From contig OY986967.1 in NCBI GenBank assembly GCA_963920575.1, positions 1,826,527-1,890,526 of the forward strand: a stretch of DNA of 64,000 bases, read 5' to 3'. Both the position numbers and the translations under genes were made by a program. Positions 50,099 through 60,518 of the stretch are shown here, piece by piece. Numbering within the stretch: position 1 is the first letter of the stretch; every line of letters begins with the position of its first letter. The DNA is from Narthecium ossifragum (Eukaryota > Streptophyta > Magnoliopsida > Dioscoreales > Nartheciaceae). Under the pieces are notes generated by a model that ran no database searches, was not told the origin of the DNA, and was given only the letters and a program-made list of their open reading frames with translations.

Positions 50099-51516
50099 GC
50101 TATAAATGCAAATCACCTTTGATCTATGTACCAAAACACAACCTTTTACACCACTAGAGATGTTAAATTAATTGTGAAGAAGACACTAACCAGCTTTGAC
50201 TTGCACTCTATAAATCTCCTCTCAAAAGGCAACTGATGGATGAAATAAGCTTTTGACCTTTTCACACCCATTTATAAGTCCTTCCTCCCATTAAGCAACT
50301 AAAGGGGGGAAGCTAAAGCTCTTGGAGGTCACCATTTCAACAAGACGCGTTAAATGAGTAACATCAATGCTAGCAGTTGTTATCGCCGAATTGGGACAAA
50401 AAGGAAAAAGAGAATGAAAACCATGAGGCGGGGTCCTCACCTTATAGCAGTGGGCTTCCTTGCAGCTTCTCTCCGGGGAGCATCGAGGAAAGAAGCTAGG
50501 AAGAAGAGATGATCGATGCTGTGTGGTCTGAAACATTCAAAGCTGGAGGGCTCAGGCGTTTACTCTCTCCATATGACTTGATTTCATCCCTGAAGTCCAA
50601 AGGTATAATAACCATCACGTGTTTGACATCTGCGAGTTAGTAGGAAGAATGTTCTATTCTTCTAGTAACCATCGGGACAAATTCCTGCATGAATTTAACA
50701 TCATTAACAGTGATAACATGAAGAGCACTTGATATAGATAGAGAAAAAGGAAACAAGCTCGAAAAAAACAATAGAACCATGCAAAATTATTATGAAAAAA
50801 AAAAGAGAAAAGAAAAAGAAAGGCGAGGGAAAAAAAAAAGGCTGAATCTGGTTTAGATTTTGCCAGAGACATACACGTTGACACAAGCTATCAGGTTTCA
50901 GGATAGATTTAGCTAAAGTGGCCACCATCAAATATGACTTAACCCTTAAAAGCTTGTCACGATCAGATTGCAATTACGTCATAGCTTTGTCACAAAGTTA
51001 CTCTGTTTTCTGGGACAACAATGTGCTGCCAACAACGCGAAAAGTATACTTAGAATCTGGAGGTCATCAGGGCCCCTCCAGGGGTGTTCTCATCACTCTA
51101 ATGACACAGACAGGGAGCCACAGAGATATCAAATAACAAGGTAAGAAGAGCATAGACATATAAACGAGAACAGAAAGCCAACCTGATTTCGTAGCTCCAT
51201 GAAGGGCATGATGTATACACTGGACCACTCATCACCATTGAATCATAGATGAACAGATATAAGAGAATATGACTGATTAGATTTTAGCAATCAGGTCACT
51301 GTCGATAATTAATGACACATCTGATGGATATATGATCAGATTCTTTAGAGCTTTTGGCTTATGATACCTTCCCTGCAGGTCAGGGCATCTATCGTTAGCC
51401 AGATTATGAAGACAGGAACGTCCACTGGAGACCACCCCCCCAAACTGTATCAAGATATTATAGGCAGAGAAAAGGATGCAAAGCAAAAGCAAAATGCAGC
51501 CACAAAACACGAATCA
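50099..51516. other. Intergenic or decayed genic sequence
   Basis: No confident gene. A plus-strand stretch 51379-51521 after a CCTGCAG acceptor-like site reads VRASIVSQIMKTGTSTGDHP... in frame up to the copia insertion and resumes, charged and helical, at 59938. Another open stretch (50918-51136) has no recognised family. Confidence 0.35.
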
Positions 51517-51521
51517 TCCTT

Positions 51522-52324
51522 TGTTGAGTTTGTCTCAAAAACTCTTTTTCAGCAGAATCTGAAGACCACGGTCGACCGTGGACTCTTGACGGTCGACCGC
51601 GGGTTGTCACGGACGATCGGAGCATCGTCCGCAACATCAACCGTCTTGCTCAAGATTGTCACGGTCGACCGTGACATCGACCGTCCGTCTCTGTCAAGGA
51701 AATCTCTTCCCAGGGTCGATGCGAGGATCGACCGCAGGCGTATGATGGACTCATGCCAATGGACCGTTCAGGCATGACGGTCGACCGTAGGAACTTGACG
51801 GTCGACCGTGGATGCATGACGGTCGACCGTGGAAGCATGACGGTCGACCGTGGAAGCATGACGGTCGACCGTGGCAAGTTGACGGTCGACCGTGGACGCC
51901 CGATGTTGAAGACCTTTTATTTTAGGCAACTATACTTAACGGGTTTTATTATGTTTGTTTTAGTATAAACCCGTTAAGATCCTATTGGATCGTAGTGGTC
52001 TATATATATAAACCCTAGATCATAAGATTAGGGTTAAAGGTTTCATTGTTCTTCAGTTTTAGGTTGAGTTATGTAAGGTCTCTGTTTTTCTCTTTCCTGA
52101 AGAGAACAGAGACGAAGAACTTGGCTGTACTTTTGTTGATTGTTCATAGTGGATTCCTCCTCTCCGCCCGTGGTTTTTTACCTTCTATTTTGAAGGGTTT
52201 TTCCACGTTAAATCCGTGTGTCATTGATTTCTTCTCTTCTTTGTTTTCTTCTCATCTTCGTTTGGCACTTGTTTTCATCAAAACCACCTATCAATTGACG
52301 ATCTACTTGGGTTTAATCCTAACA
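51522..52324 (+). repeat. 5' LTR of the young copia element
   Basis: Contains eight exact ACGGTCGACCGT palindromes; six form an array with starts at 51777, 51798, 51819, 51840, 51861 and 51882. A TATA-like tatatatataaa (52001-52012) lies about 115 bp downstream of the array, so the array is placed as an upstream promoter element. Confidence 0.92.
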
Positions 52325-52364
52325 AACTGGTATCAGAGCTTTAGGTTGATTGATTAGGTGTTGA

Positions 52365-53645
52365 GTGATGGCAACGAAGTTTGATATTGAGAAGTTTGAT
52401 GGGAAGATCAGTTTTAGTTTATGGCAATTTCGTATGCGGGGAATTTTAGTCCAGAACAATTTGTTCAAGGCTCTTGGAGGGATTTCAAAGAAACCAGTGA
52501 CCACCTCTGATGATGATTGGATTGAACTGGATTTGAAGGCTCTAACTGCTATCCAGTTGTGTTTATCCAATGAAGTTCTTCGAGAGGTTGCAAAGGAGGA
52601 TACAACAGCATCTCTTTGGTTGAAGTTGGAATCTCTCTATATGACGAAGAGCTTAACCAATAAGCTCCGGCTTAAGCAGCAGCTCTATATGCTTCGTATG
52701 GCGGAAGGTACATCTATCAAATCACATCTTGATAATTTCAATACCATTATCATGGATTTAGAAAATTTAGAAGTCAAGATTGATGATGAAGATAAGGCTT
52801 TATTGCTGTTATGTTCTCTTCCTCCATCCTTTAAGCACTTTCGTGAAACTGTCACTTATGGAAAAGAGAGTATTTCTTTAGAGGAGGTTAAGGCTGATAT
52901 CCTATCTAGAGATATGCTCAATAATGAATTTACTTTTCAATCTGCGGGCTCTCATGCTGAGGGTCTTGTTGCTAGAGGTAGGCCAAGTGACAGGAATTCA
53001 GAAAACAGAAGATTTAAGTCTAGATCAAAGTCAAGGGGCAAGAAAATTTTTGATTCTAGTAATATTTTCTGTTATTACTGCAAGAAAAAGAGCCATAAGA
53101 AAGATGACTGTTATAAATTGAAGAACAAGTTACAACGTGAAGCACCAAACAATCAGAACCCTGATAAGACTGCTGAGGCAAGTGTTGTGCATGAAGACAT
53201 TGGTGATGTTCTTGTTGCTAACCAGGATCAGATCCGTGGTAGGGATGAGTGGATTCTGGACAGCGGTTGTTCCTATCATATGTGTCCTTACAAGGATTAC
53301 TTCTCCACTTATGAAGCAGTGGATAGTGGCCTAGTTCTCATGGGAAACAATGCAGCCTGCAAGGCTGTTGGAAAGGGAACAATCAAGATAAGGATGCATG
53401 ATGGTATGGTGAGGACATTATCGGAGGTTAGGCATGTTCCTGAATTGAAAAAGAATTTAATTTCTTTAGGTACTCTTGATGCAAACGGATGCAAGTATAC
53501 AGCTGAAGGTGGAGTTCTAAAAGTTTGCTGTGGTGCTATAGTTGTTATGAAAGGAAAGAGATGTGGTAGCCTATATGTGCTGCAGGGTACTACTGTTACA
53601 GGCTCTGTAGCTGTTACTTCTTCCTCTTATCAGATTCTGAAGTAA
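52365..53645 (+). CDS. Copia Gag-protease region
   Basis: 426 residues from an ATG 26 bp after the primer site. The N-terminal UBN2-type Gag starts MMATKFDIEKFDGKISFSLW. A zinc knuckle CYYCKKKSHKKDDC (CX2CX4HX4C, with Ser for the usual Gly) lies at about 226-239. The aspartic protease active site WILDSGCSYHM is near 295-305, and the reading passes into the start of the GAG-pre-integrase domain. It ends at TAA 53643-53645. The pol frame continues in a different register (-1 relative to gag), so gag and pol are separated by a small indel or a frameshift about 45 bp before the nested insertion. Plant copia elements normally keep one frame. Confidence 0.9.
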   Translation: MMATKFDIEKFDGKISFSLWQFRMRGILVQNNLFKALGGISKKPVTTSDDDWIELDLKALTAIQLCLSNEVLREVAKEDTTASLWLKLESLYMTKSLTNKLRLKQQLYMLRMAEGTSIKSHLDNFNTIIMDLENLEVKIDDEDKALLLLCSLPPSFKHFRETVTYGKESISLEEVKADILSRDMLNNEFTFQSAGSHAEGLVARGRPSDRNSENRRFKSRSKSRGKKIFDSSNIFCYYCKKKSHKKDDCYKLKNKLQREAPNNQNPDKTAEASVVHEDIGDVLVANQDQIRGRDEWILDSGCSYHMCPYKDYFSTYEAVDSGLVLMGNNAACKAVGKGTIKIRMHDGMVRTLSEVRHVPELKKNLISLGTLDANGCKYTAEGGVLKVCCGAIVVMKGKRCGSLYVLQGTTVTGSVAVTSSSYQILK

Positions 53646-53692
53646 CTAAGCAATGGCATATGAGGTTAGGACACATGAGTGAGAAGGGTATG

Positions 53693-56344
53693 TGTGAGGA
53701 CCCGTACCTCCAACCCGGTCCGACCACGTTAGGTCGAGGGTCTGGCTTTGTGGTTTGGCTCGGTTGGCCCTGGGATGCGATCGGTTGATCGCATCGCTGT
53801 TTTTGACCCCAGGGGCATTTTGGTAAATATGCTCCCTGGTGGTCACACCCGCGTTGCACACACAGACCTTGTTTGTGTTAGTGTTTGTTTAGAATGGCTA
53901 GGTGGGCCGGGATCGGAAGATCCGAGCTTGGGCTTGCGTTTTAGCGCAAGTTTTGCCTTCTTGGCAAAGGGGATCGATCTCCTTGAGTAGAAGATCGATC
54001 TTTCTGTTAAGAAGATCGATCCTCTTTGATAAAAGGATTGATCCTCCTATTCCAGCAAGTTAGAGCAGTTGGGCAGTTGTTGGACTCGCGGAGGGCAGGT
54101 GATCTCCTTCGTCCTCCTTTGTCAGGAGAGCAGGAGAGGAGAGGTCCTCTCCTTCACCCTCTCCCCCACCTTCCTTCTCCTTCTCTTCTCTTCCTCTTCT
54201 CCCTTCTCTTCTTCTTCTCCCTGGCTGTTTCTTCTTCCCGCAAGCAGAGCTTGCTCTGTTTCTCTTTCCGGGCAGCCAGCTTTCTTCTCTCCGTTCTCCC
54301 TCCTCCGACCACCATTTTGGGAGCTTGAAAGCTTGTTGGATTCGTGGCAACGAGAGGAAGACTCCTGGTGTGGTGTGGAACCTCGTTGGTGGCTGGTTTG
54401 CGAGGGATCAACTGAGGAATGCGCAGTCCGGTAGGTGTTCTACCTACATGCGTTAATTAATGGGTTTAGATAAATCTAGCCGTTAGATTGTGATGAAATT
54501 ATGGTGTTGAATGCATGTTACTTAATTTAGTCTCTGATTTAAGTTTCATGAACTTTGGTTAAGATTTCAGTAGGATTTAAGAATGATAAATCTCGGATTT
54601 CCGGTTTTCTGCTGTTCTTGAAGAACAGCCGGCTTGCGGCGAGTTTTCCGGCTTGTACATGCATGATCTTGGATTTTTATGAGAGATAAGAGTTGTAGAT
54701 CTGTGAGTCTACTTTCAAACCCAATTAATTTCATATTTTTCCGATTTTTCTACGAGTTTTGGTGATTTTTATACGAAACTGTGTCGGAGTAGATTTGCTG
54801 ATGAATAGTGCCACGGATGATCCGTGGATCAACCGTCGCGGTCTCCACGGTCGACCGTGAGGTCTCCAAGGTCGACCGTGAGCCCCGAAAATAGCGAAAT
54901 AACATCTCACGGTCGATCCGTTGATCGACCGTCAACCTTAGATTTTGCACGGTCGATCCGTTGATCGACCGCCAGCCATGAATAGTGTTTTTTGTGGATT
55001 TTCGATGTTTTATCATGTTTGATTATTCGGGATTCATGTGATTGGTATTCCTAGAGATTTCGATGGCTAGCATGTTCTAATTGGTTGTTTTTAGATGATT
55101 AATTGTTTGATTTTCGGCATGTCTAATTAGGTATAAATCGTCCTTGTTTAATTAGCATTTAATCACATGTCATGCTTATTTATATGTATATTTAGCTTGT
55201 GGTTGATTATTATCTGTGTGGCCGGGGTTGTGCCCCCGTTGTAGAAATTGCTTGCTAACGGTCCGTGGGCGCCGTTATAATATTGTATAATTGTAGTTTA
55301 AACATTTATCTGCTTTATGCATGTTTACCCTCCGGCAAGCTCGACGCTTCGCCTAGCCCGTGTATGGTGTCTTGGCATATTGTTGCATGCTGCTATTCCT
55401 GTATCTCTGTGCTTGAGCATTTCATGCATCTGTTTGCATTAGAAGCATCAGGCTAGGTGGTAGACGATGGTTTCGATCGTTGATCCGGGGTTCTCGGGTA
55501 GCCCGGATCTAGCCCTAGGGCCGGGGTTTGGGGTAGTCAGGATTAGGGTGTGATTGTCGATCTGAATCTCTGATGATTGAGGATTGCGATAGTCAGCTTG
55601 AATCTTTGTTTGAGGTTTAGAGGTCGTGTTGTCTTCCAAGGCCAAGTGCTAAGGATGCAACCGAGGAGTTCTCGACGTGGTCCCCAGGCAGTGGTATCCC
55701 TGCTGGGTAAGGGTTAGAGCCTGCATGTTACTGTTTCCGTGGTCCTCCTGGTAACATGTTCAGGAGAGAGGTTTCATGACAGGAACCCTTGGGACATCGG
55801 TGGGTTATGGGACTCGTGGCATCCTTTAGACTTAGGCTGGGGGACAACACTGTTGTTGTTTTCCTCCCTTCAGTGTGCCGTAGAGTAGAACCCTACTGAA
55901 CAAGCTTTGTTGCTCACTCCTACCTCGGCTGCATCGGCGATGCAGGTCGATGCAGTCCCTTCTTTTTCAGGTGGTTGCGGTGTTGGAGGCGGTACTCCCC
56001 TTGGTGGTGCGTGAGATCGAGGATATCACCAGTTTATTATGTTCAATTGATGTACAGTTTTAAATGTATAAATTGTAATTTGAAGGAGATATATATTTGT
56101 ATTTCAATTTGATGTAAATTGATTAGAGATTGCTGTACTAGATGACTTGAATCATTATTATATCTTTTTAAAGTTAAATTGTATTATGATTTGATGATAG
56201 GATAGTTTAAATTAATTGTGAATATTATAATCATGCACCAGGTTTAAAATTGATGTTTAAAAAGGGGAGGCTTTCGCCGTTTGATTTAGAGTTTAGGACC
56301 CTCACGTCCCGGCCTGGATGGGTTTTCTGGGTCGGGGCGTGACA
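53693..56344 (+). mobile_element. Nested solo LTR (probably Ty3/gypsy), 2652 bp
   Basis: Begins TGTGAGGACCCG and ends GGGGCGTGACA, flanked by a perfect 5-bp duplication GTATG (53688-53692 and 56345-56349). There is no internal coding domain, primer site or second LTR, so it is a solo LTR left by recombination. A long LTR ending GTGACA is usual in Tekay/Del-type gypsy elements (inference), which favours plus orientation. It holds a CT-rich tract (54100-54330) and a cluster of GGTCGACCGT / GGTCGATCCG motifs at 54820-54975. Confidence 0.8.
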
Positions 56345-56346
56345 GT

Positions 56347-59013
56347 ATGTCTCTCTTGAGCAAGAGAGGTTTGCTATGTGGCCAGAGTACAGGGAAAGTG
56401 GATTTTTGTGAACACTGTGTTTTTGGCAAGCAAAAGAAAGTTAGTTTCAGTGGCGGAATTCACAGAACCAAAGCTACTTTGGATTATATTCACTCTGACC
56501 TTTGGGGCCCTTCTCAAGTTCCATCAAAAGGTGGAGCTAGGTATATGCTTACCTTTATTGATGATTTTTCAAGGAAAGTCTGGGTTTATTTTCTCAAGCA
56601 GAAAAGTGATGTTTTTGAGAAGTTCAAGCAATGGAAGGTGTTGATAGAAAAGCAGACAGAGAGAAAAGTTAAGAGGTTGAGGACAGATAATGGCCTAGAG
56701 TTCTGCAGTGGAGAGTTTAACAACTTTTGCAGGAATGAAGGTATTCAAAGGCATCTTACTGTCCCTGGTACTCCACAACAAAATGGAGTTGCAGAACGGA
56801 TGAATAGGACACTTCTTGAGAGAGCACGATCTATGCTCTTTAATGCTGGTTTGGAGAAATTTTTCTGGGCTGAAGCTGTGCTTACAGCTTGTCATCTAGT
56901 GAACCGATCTCCAGCTGCTTCCATCGAGTTTAAGACTCCAGAGGAGGTATGGTCAGGAAATTCTCCTACTTATTCTCATTTGAAGATTTTTGGTTGTCCA
57001 ACATATTGCCATGTGAATGAAAGAAAGTTGGCTCCTAGGGCTAAGAAGTGCATCTTCTTAGGATACATTGATGGAGTGAAAGGTTACAGATTATGGTGTC
57101 CTGAATCTTCTAAGTTCATGGTTAGCCGGGATGTGACTTTTGATGAATCGGCTATGCTTCATCCGAAAAATAATTGTGCTACACCTCTTGTTACAAAAGG
57201 CTCAGATAATTCGCCAGTTGGGGTGCAGGTGGAGCTTACTCCTGTTACTTCTCAGGAAGTTTCTTCTTCAGTGCAAGCACCTCCAACTCAAACTGGTTCA
57301 GATGATGAAGAAGAAGAGGCTACTCATTCTAATATTTATTCCATTGCAAGAGATAGACCAAGAAGAGATATTCGACCACCTCAGAGATATGCGGAAAATA
57401 ATTTGGTAGCTTATGCTATGTCTGCTGGATTAGAAACTGAGTGTTTTCATGAACCAACATCCTATTCAGATGCTATTTCAACTACTGATGCAGGTTCTTG
57501 GCTGGTTGCTATGAATGAAGAGATGGAGTCTCTTCATAAAAATCAAACATGGATCCTTGTAAAACCTCCTAGCAAGAAGAAAATTGTTGGATGCAAGTGG
57601 GTTTTCAAGAGAAAGGAAGGCATCCCTGGTGTTGAGGATGCTAAGTACAAAGCAAGATTAGTTGCAAAGGGCTACAGTCAAATTGAAGGTATTGACTACA
57701 ATGACATTTTTTCTCCTGTTGTGAAACATAGCTCTATTCGCATCTTGCTTGGTCTTGTTGCTATAAAAGATTATGAGTTAGAGCAACTTGATGTTAAGAC
57801 TGCCTTCTTAAATGGAGAACTTAATGAGACCATCTATATGCATCAACCGGAGGGTTTTGCAGTTGTAGGAAAAGAAGATCATGTTTGTTTGCTTAAGAAG
57901 TCCTTGTATGGATTGAAGCAGTCTCCTAGACAGTGGTACAAGCGTTTTGACTCTTTCATGCTGCACCATGAATACTCTAGAAGCAAGTATGACAGTTGTG
58001 TCTATTTTAGAAAGCTTCCTGATGAATCATTCATATATTTGTTACTCTATGTGGATGATATGCTCATTACTGCAAGGGATATGTTTGAGGTTGATCAGTT
58101 GAAGGATGCTCTAAGTCGTGAATTTGAGATGAAGGACTTAGGAGCTGCCAAGAAAATTCTTGGTATGGAGATTAAAAGAGAACGTAAAGCTGGAAAGCTG
58201 TTTTTGACTCAAAAGGGTTTTGTTGAGAAAGTTCTTGATCGTTTTGGCATGCTTGATGCCAAACCTGTTAGTACTCCTTTTGCTCCTCATTTTAGGCTTT
58301 CAGCAGATATGTCTCCTAAAACTGATGATGAGATTAAGTACATGTCTCGTGTTCCTTATTCCAATGCAGTTGGTAGCATCATGTCTGCTATGGTATGTAC
58401 TCGTCCTGATATTGCCCATGCTGTTAGTGTTGTGAGCAGATACATGGCAAATCCTGGAAAGGCTCACTGGCAGGCAGTGAAATGGATTTTAAGATACTTG
58501 AAGGGTACTTCTTCTACATGTTTGGTTTTTGGGAAGACAGGAAGCAGTGTTATGGGCTATGTAGATTCAGACTATGCTGGTGACCTAGATCGAAGAAGGT
58601 CCCTTACTGGCTATGTGTTTACTTTTGGTGAATGTGCCATCAGTTGGCGCTCGATTTTACAATCCACAGTTGCTTTGTCTACGACGGAAGCTGAATACAT
58701 GGCTATTACTGAAGCTTCAAAGGAATCAATCTGGCTTAAGGGCATATTAAGTGAAATTAGTTCGTTTTCATGTGATGGGACAATTCTATGTGATAGTCAA
58801 AGTGCAATTCATTTGACTAAAGATCAGATGTACCATGAGAGAACGAAGCATATAGATGTTCGGTATCATTTTGTTCGAGATCTTGTTGAAAGAGGTGATC
58901 TCTGTGTCAAGAAAATTGGTACTGAAGATAATGCTGCTGACATGCTGACAAAGTCAGTTCCTGCTATCAAGTTCAAGCATTGCTTGGATTTGATTGGAGT
59001 TCGAAGCAATTGA
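56347..59013 (+). CDS. Copia Pol region (integrase, RT, RNase H)
   Basis: An uninterrupted 888-residue frame downstream of the nested LTR; the nominal ATG lies inside the duplicated target site, so the true reading came from upstream. Order: GAG-pre-integrase ([11 protein letters not shown]), integrase core with D (SDLWGP), RTDNGLEF and [13 protein letters not shown], a Ser/Pro-rich linker (about 290-345), reverse transcriptase ([34 protein letters not shown], catalytic YVDDM near 573-577) and RNase H ([25 protein letters not shown]). All catalytic residues look intact, unlike the minus-strand copia at 19-23 kb. Expression of a full polyprotein is blocked here by the nested LTR and the upstream frame change. 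Confidence 0.93.
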   Translation: MSLLSKRGLLCGQSTGKVDFCEHCVFGKQKKVSFSGGIHRTKATLDYIHSDLWGPSQVPSKGGARYMLTFIDDFSRKVWVYFLKQKSDVFEKFKQWKVLIEKQTERKVKRLRTDNGLEFCSGEFNNFCRNEGIQRHLTVPGTPQQNGVAERMNRTLLERARSMLFNAGLEKFFWAEAVLTACHLVNRSPAASIEFKTPEEVWSGNSPTYSHLKIFGCPTYCHVNERKLAPRAKKCIFLGYIDGVKGYRLWCPESSKFMVSRDVTFDESAMLHPKNNCATPLVTKGSDNSPVGVQVELTPVTSQEVSSSVQAPPTQTGSDDEEEEATHSNIYSIARDRPRRDIRPPQRYAENNLVAYAMSAGLETECFHEPTSYSDAISTTDAGSWLVAMNEEMESLHKNQTWILVKPPSKKKIVGCKWVFKRKEGIPGVEDAKYKARLVAKGYSQIEGIDYNDIFSPVVKHSSIRILLGLVAIKDYELEQLDVKTAFLNGELNETIYMHQPEGFAVVGKEDHVCLLKKSLYGLKQSPRQWYKRFDSFMLHHEYSRSKYDSCVYFRKLPDESFIYLLLYVDDMLITARDMFEVDQLKDALSREFEMKDLGAAKKILGMEIKRERKAGKLFLTQKGFVEKVLDRFGMLDAKPVSTPFAPHFRLSADMSPKTDDEIKYMSRVPYSNAVGSIMSAMVCTRPDIAHAVSVVSRYMANPGKAHWQAVKWILRYLKGTSSTCLVFGKTGSSVMGYVDSDYAGDLDRRRSLTGYVFTFGECAISWRSILQSTVALSTTEAEYMAITEASKESIWLKGILSEISSFSCDGTILCDSQSAIHLTKDQMYHERTKHIDVRYHFVRDLVERGDLCVKKIGTEDNAADMLTKSVPAIKFKHCLDLIGVRSN

Positions 59014-59096
59014 GTTGCCCTTCGGGGCATTTTGGAGGAGAGGGGGTATGTGCCACTAGTATGTTGAAATCAAAGTTTTTGAGCCAGGTGGAGATT

Positions 59097-59932
59097 TGTC
59101 GAGTTTGTCTCAAAAACTCTTTCTCAGCAGAATCTGAAGACCACGGTCGACCGTGGACTCTTGACGGTCGACCGCGAGTTGTCACGGACGATCGGAGCAT
59201 CGTCCGCAGCATCAACCGTCTTGCTCAAGATTGTCACGGTCGACCGTGACATCGACCGTGACATCAACCGTCCGTCTCTGTCAAGGAAATCTCTTCCCAG
59301 GGTCGATGCGAGGATCGACCGCGGGCGTATGATGGACTCGTGCCAATGGACCGTTCAAGCATGACGGTCGACCGTAGGAACTTGACGGTCGACCGTGGAT
59401 GCATGACGGTCGATCGTAGGAACTTGACGGTCGACCGTGGAAGCATGACGGTCGACCGTGGAAGCATGACGGTCGACCGTGGCAAGTTGACGGTCGACTG
59501 TGGACGCCCGATGCTGAAGACCTTTTATTTTAGGCAACTATACTTAACGGGTTTTATTATGTTTGTTTTAGTATAAACCCGTTAAGATCCTATTGGATCG
59601 TAGTGGTCTATATATATAAACCCTAGATCATAAGATTAGGGTTAAAGGTTTCATTGTTCTTCAGTTTTAGGTTGAGTTTTGTAAGGTCTCTGTTTTTCTC
59701 TTTCCTGAAGAGAACAGAGACGAAGAACTTGGTTGTACTTTTGTTGATTGTTCATAGTGGATTTCTCCTCTCCGTCCGTGGTTTTTTACCTTCTATTTTG
59801 AAGGATTTTTCCACGTTAAATCCGTGTGTCATTGATTTCTTCTCTTCTTTGTTTTCTTCTCATCTTCGTTTGACACTTGTTTTCATCAAAACCACCTATC
59901 AATTGACGATCTACTTGGGCTAAATCCTAACA
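59097..59932 (+). repeat. 3' LTR of the young copia element
   Basis: As the 5' LTR, but with seven 21-bp units (starts 59364, 59385, 59406, 59427, 59448, 59469 and 59490), two of them with single-base variants (CGATCG and CGACTG). An additional 12-bp gacatcaaccgt duplication is at about 59258-59270. Confidence 0.92.
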
Positions 59933-59937
59933 TCCTT

Positions 59938-60518
59938 CAAGAACAAAAATAGTAAACTTTGAACGAGCAAAGGCAGAAGAAAGAAGCTCTTAAGGACATA
60001 TTGAACGACCGCAGAGTTGAAGCAAGGGCCATGCGCAGATAGATACATGACTAATAAACGATGACCGGCAATACTTCGAGTCATCAAACATATGTATACC
60101 TGCCAATAGTAAACTCTCTTATCTCTTCAAATAATTGATTCAATACAATTTTTTAAGGGTAAAGTGGCTATTGAAGCCGCAATATTGGGCGTGGACATTG
60201 AGGACTATTTCATCGGCCATCATTTATGCAATGAGAGTCCAACAAAAGGGACACTAGTAGCTAGATCTACTTTAAATAAATGAGAATTAATGCACCATTG
60301 TTCCTCTGAAAGATGCTACATTGAAAAACCCTAAACCCAACTATTAGAGTGTGGCTCAAGCAACTATACACTCCAGATTGACAAGGGAGGTAGCATGGAA
60401 AGCAGTTCCTCTTCTCTCACAACTTGCATGCTATGCATTTTCGTCTGCTTAGCTCACCTAGAAAATTGACCATGATCAAGAAGAAAAGAAGTGCCTATCT
60501 AATATCTATAGTACTGTC
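59938..60518. other. Sequence between copia and LINE
   Basis: The first 90 bp read LNEQRQKKEALKDILNDRRV in one plus frame (about 59957-60040), matching in texture the interrupted stretch before the copia element. The rest has no recognised gene. Confidence 0.35.

Larger units (their letters stand above)
51522..59932 (+). mobile_element. Ty1/copia retrotransposon with both LTRs, 8.4 kb including a nested solo LTR
   Basis: LTRs 51522-52324 (803 bp) and 59097-59932 (836 bp), both TG...CA, flanked by a perfect 5-bp duplication TCCTT (51517-51521 and 59933-59937). Primer site TGGTATCAGAGC (52328-52339, tRNA-iMet type) and polypurine tract aggtggagatt (59086-59096). Gag-protease and integrase-RT-RNase H follow in copia order. 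A 2652-bp solo LTR interrupts the pol start (53693-56344). The 33-bp LTR length difference is exactly accounted for by one 21-bp repeat unit and one 12-bp duplication, so the insertion is recent. Integrase texture ([16 protein letters not shown]) suggests the Tork/Tnt1 side of copia (inference). Confidence 0.95.

Noticed and set aside
51777..51893. CRISPR-like array
   Set aside because: Regular 21-bp units, but they are contiguous with no unique spacers, in a plant LTR.
57140..58435. Secondary frames (71-89 codons) inside copia pol
   Set aside because: Shadows of the 888-codon pol frame.
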